From Pseudomonadota bacterium (lineage in GTDB: Bacteria > Desulfobacterota > Desulfobacteria > Desulfobacterales > JAHIVH01): DNA of 64,000 bases. Where the stretch lies: NCBI GenBank assembly GCA_018816735.1, contig JAHIVH010000021.1, positions 62,001 to 126,000 on the forward strand. Direction: 5' to 3'. A model generated the notes under the pieces. The model was not told where the DNA came from and made no database searches. It was given only the letters and a program-made list of their open reading frames with translations. The translations under genes were made by a program, and so were the position numbers. Numbering within the stretch: the first letter of the stretch is position 1; every line of letters starts with the position of its first letter. Positions 35,040 through 44,169 of this stretch are shown piece after piece.

Positions 35040-35954
35040 TCAATTCGTGACTGGAAATGCCTGGATCAAAACTTTTTCATCCTTTTTTTCCAGTTGATAT
35101 GACACCTGGCTGCACTTAAACTGATTGCGTATTCTTTCATGATTTTCCCGTATGAATTCCCTGAACAGAAGTGAATTGGATTCATTTTCAATTTGCCCAG
35201 GCGCTGTTTTCATCATGGTGTACCGATGATACATGGCGTCTATTTTAACTATTTCGGAATCGGGGTCATGAATAACGATTACAGGCATTTTTTTTGAAAA
35301 CGATTCGGCACCGGTTACGGGAAAAGCAACTGTCTTTACATCCCAAAACGCATTAAAAAGCGCCTGATGCCTCTCTTTGGGGATCAACACACATTTAATC
35401 CGGAACATGACGCTTTTGAAGGCAAGGGACGCCAACTCGCTCATGTCATGAGGTTTGAGGATAGCAACGGTCAATGTATCATAACAATATTCAAGAGGAA
35501 TAATTTTTTTTTCAGATACGAAATCAAACCCTGTAAAATGGGAGAGGATATTGACATCGCCTTCTTTATAGCAAAAATCGTTCAATGTCATAAAAGGGAT
35601 ATTACCCTGTCTGGCAAGCGCATGGTACAGATCCGGTTCTGCTGTAAACTTTTTTTCCACCAGAATTTCACCAAACGGTTTTGACGTTTCATTCTGGAAA
35701 GACAAAGCCTCGTCAAGCTGCGATGCAGTGACTTTGCCGTCGCGCATAAGGATGTCCCCCACCCTTAAGAGCTTTCCATGCTTATGAAGCGTATAAAAAA
35801 GATCAAACGGCGTCACCATATTCCATTGGCACAGAATACCGCCAATCAGGGGAGCAATTTTTTCCCGGTTGTGTCTTTCCTGAATTTCAAGGGCCATCCT
35901 GATATCCTCGTCCTTTATCAGGCCTTCCTCGATCAAAAGTTCGCCTGTTCTCAA
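35040..35954 (-). CDS. MshEN/GspE N-terminal-domain protein without ATPase domain
   Basis: This 304-residue protein contains repeated MshEN-like units: [44 protein letters not shown] and [21 protein letters not shown], then the helical IIPLEY and [10 protein letters not shown] unit. In type II secretion and type IV pilus ATPases this region binds c-di-GMP or docks to partners. Here no ATPase follows. It starts at TTG (35954) with GGGGGC before it. Coupled to a ParA/MinD-like ATPase, it may form a small positioning or c-di-GMP-sensing module. Confidence 0.75.
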   Translation of the reverse strand: MRTGELLIEEGLIKDEDIRMALEIQERHNREKIAPLIGGILCQWNMVTPFDLFYTLHKHGKLLRVGDILMRDGKVTASQLDEALSFQNETSKPFGEILVEKKFTAEPDLYHALARQGNIPFMTLNDFCYKEGDVNILSHFTGFDFVSEKKIIPLEYCYDTLTVAILKPHDMSELASLAFKSVMFRIKCVLIPKERHQALFNAFWDVKTVAFPVTGAESFSKKMPVIVIHDPDSEIVKIDAMYHRYTMMKTAPGQIENESNSLLFREFIRENHERIRNQFKCSQVSYQLEKKDEKVLIQAFPVTN

Positions 35955-36263
35955 AGCTGCCCCCTGCTTTTGCCGTTTTTAAGTTTTACCGAAAACTCAA
36001 GATTTTATTGGTGGCAGGGCAAAAAACTGCCTATAAGATTTGTCCGCCAGCCACATCACAAAAGAACATATAAACTTTATTTTTATATTAAATAACTTAC
36101 ATTGCAAAATAAAAAAATAAAAATTTTTGGCAACACCATAAGCTTTTCTGACCATAGCCAACCAAAAAGAACTTGACAAATTATTAATTTCGCACCACTT
36201 TACACCACCCATCTTTAACATCACAAAATTATTAAAAATATTTCATTTAAAATTATTTTTTTC
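35955..36263. other. AT-rich divergent spacer between the minus-strand run and the dcw cluster
   Basis: The spacer continues to the mraZ start at 36324. It holds the upstream region of the MshEN gene. On the minus strand two GTGG words lie 10 bases apart (36195-36198 and 36205-36208), which resembles the repeat unit of an MraZ box. No gene is visible. Confidence 0.4.
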
Positions 36264-36291
36264 TTGACTCTTTCTGAAATAAATGTACTTT
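36264..36291 (+). promoter_or_regulatory. Promoter of mraZ and the dcw cluster
   Basis: TTGACT (36264-36269), 16 bases, then TACTTT (36286-36291). The expected start lies near 36298, about 26 bases before the mraZ ATG. Confidence 0.55.
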
Positions 36292-36300
36292 TAGTATCTA

Positions 36301-36320
36301 AAGTGGATAATTGTGGGGAC
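36301..36320 (+). promoter_or_regulatory. Candidate MraZ box (two 10-base repeats)
   Basis: AAGTGGATAA and TTGTGGGGAC are two units with GTGG at the same place, 10 bases apart. MraZ proteins bind such direct repeats upstream of their own operon. Two rather than three or four units makes this tentative. The second also provides the ribosome site of mraZ. Confidence 0.4.
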
Positions 36321-36323
36321 AAT

Positions 36324-36773
36324 ATGTTTAGAGGAAGCTCATTTCATACTATTGATCCAAAAGGACGAATCATCATTCCGTCCAGGTTCAGGGATATTTT
36401 AAAAGAAGGCGGCGGCGATGGTGTCGTTGTTTCCCAGATGGATCAATGCGTGGTTGCCTACACGTTTGATGAATGGAGCAAAATAGAATCGAGAATCCTG
36501 GCCACGGCAACAAAAAGTGAAAAAATGCGCCGCTTCCGAAGAGTCTTTATCGGGGGTGCCTGTGAATGCCATTGTGACAAACAGGGTCGTATTCTTATTC
36601 CCCCCAACTTAAGGCAATATGCCAATCTGGAAAAAGAAATCGTTCTTGTGGGTGTGTTGGATCATTTTGAAATTTCATCACGCGAAAGATGGGAAAATGA
36701 ACATCTCACCCTGGAAGAAGACATGGTGAATGAGGAGGAATTCCGAAACGAAATTGCAAATTTAGGGCTATAA
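36324..36773 (+). CDS. mraZ: Transcriptional regulator MraZ
   Basis: This 149-residue protein opens the division and cell-wall cluster. MFRGSSFHTIDPKGRIIIPSRFRDIL and the second half CDKQGRILIPPNLRQYA are the two AbrB-like SpoVT repeats of MraZ. It forms rings that bind direct repeats before its own operon and repress it. I chose the ATG at 36324, which follows GTGGGGAC; the longer frame has no ribosome site. The next gene, rsmH, begins 3 bases after the stop. Confidence 0.95.
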   Translation: MFRGSSFHTIDPKGRIIIPSRFRDILKEGGGDGVVVSQMDQCVVAYTFDEWSKIESRILATATKSEKMRRFRRVFIGGACECHCDKQGRILIPPNLRQYANLEKEIVLVGVLDHFEISSRERWENEHLTLEEDMVNEEEFRNEIANLGL

Positions 36774-36776
36774 CTT

Positions 36777-37715
36777 ATGCCGTATCATCATCTCTCCGTT
36801 ATGCCGAATGAGGTACTCCGTTATCTCAGTTGCAGACCTGGTGGAACTTATGTTGACTGCACACTGGGAGGAGCAGGACATTCAGGAAGAATTTTAAAAG
36901 AAATTCTTCCTGATGGCCTGCTCATCGGCATAGACAGAGATACCGATGCTTTAATAAATGCTGTAAAAGTTTTAAAGCCTTTTGAAGCGAATACCCGGCT
37001 TTTTCATGATAATTTCGTAAGACTACCAGACATACTTTCTCAACTTGGGATCGAAGCAGTTGATGGCATTCTCCTTGACCTGGGCCTCTCATTCAATCAG
37101 ATCGAAAACAGTGGCCGGGGATTCAGCTTCAATAAGGATGAACCACTGGACATGAGGATGGATGCCCGATCCGGCGTTACGGCTGAAGACATTGTAAACG
37201 ATATGGATGAAAACAGTCTTGCGGAAATTTTCTCTCAGTATGGAGAAGAGCGGTTTTCTCGACGGATAGCAAAAATAATTGTTCTTTCGAGAAATAAAAA
37301 CAAAATTCGATCCAGCAGGGAACTCGCCATGATTGTAAAGAGCGCCATCCCTGCTAAACAATCAAAAAAGCAGAAGATACATCCTGCAACACGCGTGTTT
37401 ATGGCACTTCGAATCGCTGTAAACAACGAGCTGGAGAATCTTGAAACATTTTTGGGAAATGTGGCGGAGCTTCTGAAACCTGAAGGTCGATTGCTCGTCA
37501 TCTCATTTCATTCGCTTGAAGACAGAATTGTGAAACACTGGATCCGGAAACTGGAAACAACTTGTATATGTCCACCACAATTTCCCAGATGTGTTTGCAA
37601 TCAAACGCCACTTGTTCGTGCAGTAATCCGCAAAGCTGCGGTTCCGACGCAAGAAGAAATCGAAGTCAATCCCATGGCGAGAAGCGCCAGGCTGAGGGTT
37701 GCGGAAAAATTGTAA
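36777..37715 (+). CDS. rsmH: 16S rRNA (cytosine(1402)-N4)-methyltransferase RsmH
   Basis: This 312-residue enzyme methylates N4 of C1402 in 16S rRNA with SAM. YVDCTLGGAGHSGRIL is the SAM-binding motif, and GILLDLGLSFNQIE and ISFHSLEDRIVKHW are typical of the family (MraW). A small insert domain lies at about 105-210. It begins 3 bases after mraZ and is followed by ftsL. Confidence 0.95.
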   Translation: MPYHHLSVMPNEVLRYLSCRPGGTYVDCTLGGAGHSGRILKEILPDGLLIGIDRDTDALINAVKVLKPFEANTRLFHDNFVRLPDILSQLGIEAVDGILLDLGLSFNQIENSGRGFSFNKDEPLDMRMDARSGVTAEDIVNDMDENSLAEIFSQYGEERFSRRIAKIIVLSRNKNKIRSSRELAMIVKSAIPAKQSKKQKIHPATRVFMALRIAVNNELENLETFLGNVAELLKPEGRLLVISFHSLEDRIVKHWIRKLETTCICPPQFPRCVCNQTPLVRAVIRKAAVPTQEEIEVNPMARSARLRVAEKL

Positions 37716-37762
37716 TCAAACCGTTAGATCGGCATTAAACCTAAAAAATACGTTTAATTAAA

Positions 37763-38059
37763 ATGAAAAACAAAAAGGTGAAAATAAAAAGCCATAAGGG
37801 CGCATATCTTTTAACCATACTGTTTATTTCCGTTTTCCTGGCCGAACTTTTTATCTACGCATGGTGCCGGGTTCAGTGTGTACAAACCGGATATGCCATA
37901 TCCAGTGAAAAGGATGAAAACAAAAGGCTTTTGGCGCTTCGTGAAAATTTATCCATTGAATTTGAACGGCTGAAATCACCGAACCGAATCGCAAAAATAG
38001 CAAGACAGCAAATTGGTCTTATTATACCAAAACCGGAGCAGGTAATTATTGTCCCATGA
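37763..38059 (+). CDS. ftsL: Cell-division protein FtsL
   Basis: This 98-residue bitopic membrane protein has a basic cytoplasmic N-terminus, one membrane helix (about 13-33) and a periplasmic coiled coil (SEKDENKRLLALRENLSIEFERLK). PNRIAKIARQQIGLIIPKPEQ at the end matches the FtsL/DivIC pattern. FtsL joins FtsQ and FtsB in activating septal wall synthesis. Sequence similarity in this family is low, so size, topology and position support the call. Its stop overlaps the ftsI start. Confidence 0.85.
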   Translation: MKNKKVKIKSHKGAYLLTILFISVFLAELFIYAWCRVQCVQTGYAISSEKDENKRLLALRENLSIEFERLKSPNRIAKIARQQIGLIIPKPEQVIIVP

Positions 38060-39783
38060 AAACGATTGACCGAAAATATATAGGAAGACGCATCCATGTT
38101 CTGGGTGCATTTTTCTGCTTTTTGTTTGCCGTCATAGGTGTCAAAGCCATTCAGCTGCAGGTGTTTGAATGCAAGAATCTTTCTGAAAAAGCTGCAGATG
38201 AATATGAACGATCCATTCTCTCTGCAGGGAAAAGAGGCATTATCTATGACCGCAAATTAAATGAGCTGGCTGTAAGTATCCATGCATCTTCGATCGCTGC
38301 GGTGCCTTCCCAGATTGCCTGTCCTAAAACAGCGGCGAAACTCATGTCTGCCATTCTTGATATCGACAAAAAGGAACTGGAAGAACGTCTGTCCCGAAAG
38401 AATTCCTTTATATGGGTTAAAAGGCAGATTTCGCCTCAGCGTGTTGAGGCCATAAAAGCACTGGGGCTGAAAGGCATTGAGGTCATTCCTGAATTCAGCC
38501 GGTTTTACCCGAACAAAACACTGGCCGCGCAAGCCCTGGGCTTTTCCGGGATTGACAGCAGGGGGCTTGAGGGGATTGAGTTCTTTTACAACGACGACAT
38601 TGAAGGCACATCCAATAAGTACAAGATCATGAAAGATGCTCTGGGCAGAGGCTTTGACAGGGAGGAATGGACAGAAGATCAGAAAAAAGCCAACAATCTT
38701 GTACTGACGATTGACCGGACGATCCAGTATATCACCGACGAAGCACTTAAAGATGCCACGCTGAACAATCAGGCAAAGGCCGGCATGGCAGTTGTGATGG
38801 TGCCTGACACCGGAGAAATTCTGGCTATTGCCCATTATCCCGAATTCAATCCAAATGCATTTACGAAATTCAAACGGGATGCCTGGAGGAACAAGGCCAT
38901 CACCGATTCATTTGAACCGGGTTCTACCATGAAAATCTTCCTGGCTGCCGCAGCAATGGAGTTCGGTTACTGCTCTCCCAATACGATTTTCTTCTGTGAA
39001 AACGGAGAGTACAGAATCGGCAAGAATATTGTGCATGACACCCATCCGCATGACTGGATGTCATTACAGCAGATCATTAAATTCTCAAGCAACATCGGTG
39101 CGGTAAAAGTGGCTGAGATGACGGGAAAAAAATCATTATACAAAACGCTCAGTGCATTTGGATTCGGAGAAAAAACAGGCATTGACGCACCAGGAGAAAC
39201 CCCGGGAAGCCTAACGGATTACAGAAAGTGGACAGAAATTGACACAGGGACCATTGCCTTTGGACAGGGCGTGTCTGTCTCCGCCATACAACTGACGACG
39301 GCATTATGTGCCATTGCAAATGGCGGGATTCTTATGAAACCGTATATTGCCAAATCGGTAATCGATCCGGATGGCAATGTAATTAAGGATCTGACACCTA
39401 AAAAAGGCAAACGAATCATTACACAGAAAACAGCCAATGACATTACCACAATGATGCATTCGGTTGTTACGGAAGGGGGCACAGGTGTTAATGCTGCTCT
39501 GGATAATTACAGAGTATGCGGAAAAACAGGTACGGCCCAGAAGGTTATTAACGGCAGATATTCTGAAAAAGCATTTATTGCCTCATTTGCCGGCTTTGCA
39601 CCACAGAAAGATCCTGCTATTGCCGTACTGGTCGTTATTGATGAACCACTTGAAAAGCAGCATCATGGTGGCGCCGTTGCAGCACCGGCATTTGGAAGAA
39701 TTGTTTATGAAACGTTGAATTATATGGCCATTAAACCGGATGACTTAATGATTGTCTCGCTTCATAACGGAAAAGACAGATGA
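38056..39783 (+). CDS. ftsI: Penicillin-binding protein FtsI (PBP3-type transpeptidase)
   Basis: This 575-residue class B penicillin-binding protein crosslinks septal peptidoglycan. One membrane helix lies at about 14-32. The transpeptidase motifs are GSTMKIF (SxxK), SSNIGAVK (SxN) and CGKTGTAQK (KTG). There is no PASTA domain. It overlaps ftsL and murE by ATGA, which implies coupled translation. Confidence 0.95.
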   Translation: MKTIDRKYIGRRIHVLGAFFCFLFAVIGVKAIQLQVFECKNLSEKAADEYERSILSAGKRGIIYDRKLNELAVSIHASSIAAVPSQIACPKTAAKLMSAILDIDKKELEERLSRKNSFIWVKRQISPQRVEAIKALGLKGIEVIPEFSRFYPNKTLAAQALGFSGIDSRGLEGIEFFYNDDIEGTSNKYKIMKDALGRGFDREEWTEDQKKANNLVLTIDRTIQYITDEALKDATLNNQAKAGMAVVMVPDTGEILAIAHYPEFNPNAFTKFKRDAWRNKAITDSFEPGSTMKIFLAAAAMEFGYCSPNTIFFCENGEYRIGKNIVHDTHPHDWMSLQQIIKFSSNIGAVKVAEMTGKKSLYKTLSAFGFGEKTGIDAPGETPGSLTDYRKWTEIDTGTIAFGQGVSVSAIQLTTALCAIANGGILMKPYIAKSVIDPDGNVIKDLTPKKGKRIITQKTANDITTMMHSVVTEGGTGVNAALDNYRVCGKTGTAQKVINGRYSEKAFIASFAGFAPQKDPAIAVLVVIDEPLEKQHHGGAVAAPAFGRIVYETLNYMAIKPDDLMIVSLHNGKDR

Positions 39784-41363
39784 AACTTTCGCAGTTGACT
39801 AAAAATCTGACCGTGTTGAGCCCTCTTCCCCTGACCCGTGGAAACGGCAGAACAGGAAAGATATCATTTAAAACTGATCCGGAGATATTGTCTGTCCATT
39901 CACGGGCCCAGGATGTTCAGAAAGGCGGTCTTTTTGTTGCTGTTGAGGGATTTTCTGCGGATGGTCATGATTTTATAGAAGAAGCCCAAAAAAATGGTGC
40001 TGTTGCGGTCATTACCCAAAAGCCGGTTCAAACCGATATCCTGACTATCTGCGTTGAAAATACCAGAAAAGCACTTTCAGAAATTTCAGCTGAATTTTAC
40101 GGACACCCCTCAAAAGATCTGGTGGTGATTGGTGTGACCGGCACAAATGGAAAAACCACCACGGTTTCGATGATTGAAGCCATGCTCCTTTGTGCAGGCT
40201 ATCAGACAGGTGTGATTGGTACAATCGATTATCATTATCTGGGGAAAGCATTCCCCAACCCAAACACCACACCGGAATCCTTAAATCTCCAGAGAATCCT
40301 TTCGGAAATGCGGGCCCAGGATGTAACCCACGTGATCATGGAAGTGTCTTCCCACGCCATTTCTCTTTCCAGGGTGGACCACTGCTTTTTTGATATCTGT
40401 ATTTTTACAAACCTTTCCCAGGACCATCTGGACTTTCATAAGGACATGGAAAGTTATTTTTTCTGCAAAAAACGGCTGTTCACAGACTTTCTTGTTAACG
40501 GCCCCAAAAAAAACCGGGCAAAAGCCGTGATCAATATAAAGGATCTTTACGGCAAAACACTTCCTCCGGATATCAAGGTTCCTGTCATATCCACGGGCAA
40601 TACCGAAGGAAGCAACATCCGGTCTGATGAAATCGTATTCGGAATTTCAGGGATATCCGGGAAAATCATCACAGAAGACGGATCATTTAATTTCCAGTCA
40701 AAGGCCGTAGGTTCACATAACCTCGAAAATATTATGAATGCGGCCGGTACCGGCATGGCGCTTGGTCTTTCTTCAGATATTATTCAATCCGGTATATCCG
40801 CTTTCACATCTGTCCCGGGGAGGCTTGAGACTGTTGCCAGCTTGTCCGGTCGCTCGGTTTTTGTGGATTATGCGCATACGCCTGACGCATTGGAAAAAGT
40901 ACTGACCGTATTGAAACCACTGGTTAACAAAAGACTCATCACGGTTTTCGGGTGCGGCGGTGACAGAGACAAAAAAAAAAGACCAATGATGGGGGAAATT
41001 TCAACCGAATTGTCGGATCTCTCGATTATCACCTCCGACAATCCCCGGACAGAGGAACCCAAAGACATCATCGAAGATATCCTCTCCGGGATAACACCCA
41101 AAAAATGTCTCAGATATTTTACTGAAACAATTTCAAGCACGTTTATTGAAAAAGGGTATCTGGTGGAACCTGACAGAAAAACAGCCATACGGCTCGCCGT
41201 TAACATCTCGACAACAGGTGATACGGTGATTATCGCAGGAAAGGGACATGAAACCTATCAGATCATTGGTAAAAAAACATATCCCTTTGATGACAGAATC
41301 GAAGCGTTGCATGCACTGGAGGAAAATGACAGAAAACAAAACGACCATACCATGGGCAACTGA
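39780..41363 (+). CDS. murE: UDP-MurNAc-tripeptide synthetase MurE (meso-DAP type)
   Basis: This 527-residue Mur ligase adds the third residue to the peptide stem. GVTGTNGKTTTVSM is the ATP loop. DNPRTEEP carries the DNPR motif that selects meso-diaminopimelate, which fits a Gram-negative wall. ATGA overlap with ftsI at the start. The end overlaps the murF start by 38 bases. Confidence 0.95.
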   Translation: MKLSQLTKNLTVLSPLPLTRGNGRTGKISFKTDPEILSVHSRAQDVQKGGLFVAVEGFSADGHDFIEEAQKNGAVAVITQKPVQTDILTICVENTRKALSEISAEFYGHPSKDLVVIGVTGTNGKTTTVSMIEAMLLCAGYQTGVIGTIDYHYLGKAFPNPNTTPESLNLQRILSEMRAQDVTHVIMEVSSHAISLSRVDHCFFDICIFTNLSQDHLDFHKDMESYFFCKKRLFTDFLVNGPKKNRAKAVINIKDLYGKTLPPDIKVPVISTGNTEGSNIRSDEIVFGISGISGKIITEDGSFNFQSKAVGSHNLENIMNAAGTGMALGLSSDIIQSGISAFTSVPGRLETVASLSGRSVFVDYAHTPDALEKVLTVLKPLVNKRLITVFGCGGDRDKKKRPMMGEISTELSDLSIITSDNPRTEEPKDIIEDILSGITPKKCLRYFTETISSTFIEKGYLVEPDRKTAIRLAVNISTTGDTVIIAGKGHETYQIIGKKTYPFDDRIEALHALEENDRKQNDHTMGN

Positions 41364-42753
41364 ACAAATTCTCAAGGCCGTAAAAGGAGACGTTTTAAAC
41401 AAAGGGCCTGAAGACATGTTTTCAAAGATTGCCATTGACTCCAGAACCATTTCACCTGGTGAGGTGTTTGTTGCCATTAAAGGTGAACGGTTTGACGGTC
41501 ACACATTTATTGAAGATGTGATCGCTCGTGGTATCCGGTGCGTTATCCTTGATAAAGATAGAAAAGAATCCTTGAAGGACATGTTTGTTAAAAACCAGGA
41601 TGTTACATTTATTGGTGTTGGAAATACAATTTTAGCCCTGGGTGGTCTCGCCTCTTTTCTCCGGACGGAATCAAAAATTAAGGTTGCGGCAATCACAGGA
41701 TCAAACGGCAAGACAACAACAAAAGAAATGACATCGGCAATTCTAAACACACGCTATCACACTCTCTCCACCCAGGGCAATTTCAACAATCACATCGGCC
41801 TTCCCCTGACGCTTTTCAATTTGGAGAAAAAGCATCAGTGGGCTGTCCTTGAAATGGGCATGAATCATTTTGGGGAAATAGCACGGCTAACCGAAATCTG
41901 TTCGCCTGATATTGGTATTGTCACAAATGTGGGCGAAGCCCACCTTGAAGGACTCGGTTCCATTGAAGGCGTTGCCAAAGCCAAAGGAGAACTGCCGGCG
42001 AACATGGGTTCCAGGGGAACCGTTATTTTAAATGCAGATGATAAACATGTTTGGGGTATGGCTGAAAAAACCTCGGCACAGGTTCTTTCTTTTGGTTTCT
42101 CCGAAAAAGCGGATATCCGGGCAACAGCGCTCCATGAAACCGATCGAGGAACGCGGTTTTCTCTTGTAATACCCTCCGGAGAGGAAACAACCATCCAGCT
42201 TACGGTTCCGGGGAAATTTATGGTGGGAAACGCATTGGCTGCTGCGGGAACTGGTTTTATTGCAGGACTTACCCTGTCTGATATCAAAGCAGGTCTTGAA
42301 GGATTTTCACCTGCTCCCGGAAGAATGAGCATTCTTTCCACGGAAAAAGGATTTTTCATCATCGATGATACGTATAATGCAAATCCGAACTCAATGGCCA
42401 GTGCCATTGACACGCTTAGATCCCTGAAAAAAAACAACCGGGGGGTAGGTGTACTGGGCGATATGTTCGAGCTTGGGAATCATGCGTCAATGCTCCACGA
42501 AAAAATAGGATTGCTTTCTGCAAAATCTGGCATGGCAAAGCTTTTTATCACCGGGCAATATGCAGAGACAATTAAAAATGGGGCTTTGTCCGGCGGAATG
42601 AAAGATAATGACATTGTTACAGGGACAAAAACGGAAATTATAGAAAAACTGACGACCACTGTTTCCGGAACGGACTGGATTCTTGTGAAAGGATCAAGAG
42701 CGATGGGAATGGAACATATTGTAGGTGATTTGAAAAAATGGGGTGATCTATAG
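41326..42753 (+). CDS. murF: UDP-MurNAc-tripeptide:D-Ala-D-Ala ligase MurF
   Basis: This 475-residue Mur ligase adds D-Ala-D-Ala to the stem peptide. AITGSNGKTTTKEM is the ATP loop; EMGMNHFGEI and DDTYNANPNSM are MurF signatures. The ATG at 41326 follows GGAGG, inside the end of murE; a longer frame from 41248 lacks such a site. The D-Ala-D-Ala ligase gene (ddl) is not in this cluster. Confidence 0.95.
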   Translation: MTENKTTIPWATEQILKAVKGDVLNKGPEDMFSKIAIDSRTISPGEVFVAIKGERFDGHTFIEDVIARGIRCVILDKDRKESLKDMFVKNQDVTFIGVGNTILALGGLASFLRTESKIKVAAITGSNGKTTTKEMTSAILNTRYHTLSTQGNFNNHIGLPLTLFNLEKKHQWAVLEMGMNHFGEIARLTEICSPDIGIVTNVGEAHLEGLGSIEGVAKAKGELPANMGSRGTVILNADDKHVWGMAEKTSAQVLSFGFSEKADIRATALHETDRGTRFSLVIPSGEETTIQLTVPGKFMVGNALAAAGTGFIAGLTLSDIKAGLEGFSPAPGRMSILSTEKGFFIIDDTYNANPNSMASAIDTLRSLKKNNRGVGVLGDMFELGNHASMLHEKIGLLSAKSGMAKLFITGQYAETIKNGALSGGMKDNDIVTGTKTEIIEKLTTTVSGTDWILVKGSRAMGMEHIVGDLKKWGDL

Positions 42754-42849
42754 GTAGGATCATTCAATTGCATTTGAATGACAGGCAGAACCGGTTGTCC
42801 AAATTTTAAATTACAACTGTCAGCCTGGCTAAATGAAGGAGATAACTTC

Positions 42850-43038
42850 ATGAAACCTAAAGATGAAACCGGGGAAAGAAGAATGAATATGGACAGACGG
42901 CAATTTCACTATTCGTTTCATCTTCCTGAGAGAAGAAAAAATGGCGACCGAAGAAGGGACCAACAGGAACCTGTCATTCAATCGTGTCAAAATAAAAAAG
43001 TCAGCGTCCATGCAGTCGAATCGTATATGATGATTTAA
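42850..43038 (+). CDS. Small arginine-rich protein of unknown function inside the dcw cluster
   Basis: This 62-residue protein follows a strong AAGGAG site, so it is probably translated. It has a repeated Arg/Asp pattern: [28 protein letters not shown]. The two ERR/DRR units flank an aromatic strand. No membrane helix is present. I do not recognise a named family. It lies between murF (97 bases before) and mraY (26 bases after), a place where the standard cluster has no gene. Confidence 0.7.
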   Translation: MKPKDETGERRMNMDRRQFHYSFHLPERRKNGDRRRDQQEPVIQSCQNKKVSVHAVESYMMI

Positions 43039-43064
43039 TAACAAGGCGGTCAAAAGAGAAAAAT

Positions 43065-44144
43065 ATGTTTTACCATCTTATCTATCCATTACATACGGAT
43101 ATATCCTTTTTGAATGTATTCAGATACATTACATTCAGAACCATATACGGAAGCCTGACAGCCTTTATCATCAGTTGCATTCTTGGCCCATACATCATTC
43201 GAAAAATGAAAAAAATGCAGATCGGTCAATATATCCGGAAGGAAGGTCCTCAATCTCATTTTGACAAGGCAGGCACGCCCACAATGGGGGGCATCCTTAT
43301 TATATTTGCGATCAGTCTTTCAACCCTTTTGTGGACAGATCTGACCAATCGCTACATATGGATTTTCCTGTTTGTTACAGGAGGCTTCTTTCTGGTGGGT
43401 TTTACAGACGACTACCTCATGCAGATCAAAAAAAGAAGCAAGGGGTTAAGCGCATCCGGGAAACTGATGTTGCAGACGGCCATCGGTCTTTTTGCCGGTG
43501 TCATGATCTACATGGTTCCGGGGTTTGACACATCCGTGACCATTCCGTTTTTAAAAGACGTTGCCCCGGATATTGGTGCCGGATACATCCTTTTTGCGGC
43601 ATTTATCATTGTAGGCACATCAAATGCGGTCAATCTGACAGACGGACTGGACGGTCTGGCCATAGGCCCCATGATTATCGCCTGTGTGACATATATGGTT
43701 TTCGCTTATGTCACCGGACATATGAAAATGGCTGAATATCTGCAGATACAATATATTTCCGGGGCAGGAGAAATGGCAATCGTCTGTGGCACCATGGCTG
43801 GTGCAGGCCTGGGATTTTTATGGTTCAACACCTACCCTGCCCAGATATTCATGGGGGACGTGGGCTCCCTCCCCTTGGGTGCCATGCTGGGGGCCATTGC
43901 GGTTGTGACAAAGCAGGAAATACTTCTGGTCATTGTTGGTGGGCTGTTTGTGATTGAGGCACTTTCGGTCATCTTTCAGGTAGGATATTTCAAGTTGACG
44001 AACGGAAAGAGAATTTTCAGGATGGCGCCCATCCACCACCATTTTGAATTAAAGGGATGGCCTGAACCCAAAGTCATTGTCCGGTTCTGGATTATTGCCA
44101 TCACGCTTGCATTGATTTCATTGAGTACACTCAAAATCAGGTAG
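43065..44144 (+). CDS. mraY: Phospho-MurNAc-pentapeptide transferase MraY
   Basis: This 359-residue integral membrane enzyme with ten helices makes lipid I from UDP-MurNAc-pentapeptide and undecaprenyl phosphate. [11 protein letters not shown], the Asp pair in [17 protein letters not shown] and [11 protein letters not shown] are the family's catalytic and substrate motifs. It is followed 25 bases later by murD. Confidence 0.96.
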   Translation: MFYHLIYPLHTDISFLNVFRYITFRTIYGSLTAFIISCILGPYIIRKMKKMQIGQYIRKEGPQSHFDKAGTPTMGGILIIFAISLSTLLWTDLTNRYIWIFLFVTGGFFLVGFTDDYLMQIKKRSKGLSASGKLMLQTAIGLFAGVMIYMVPGFDTSVTIPFLKDVAPDIGAGYILFAAFIIVGTSNAVNLTDGLDGLAIGPMIIACVTYMVFAYVTGHMKMAEYLQIQYISGAGEMAIVCGTMAGAGLGFLWFNTYPAQIFMGDVGSLPLGAMLGAIAVVTKQEILLVIVGGLFVIEALSVIFQVGYFKLTNGKRIFRMAPIHHHFELKGWPEPKVIVRFWIIAITLALISLSTLKIR

Positions 44145-44169
44145 AACGCTTAGGGCACATGAAACACAT

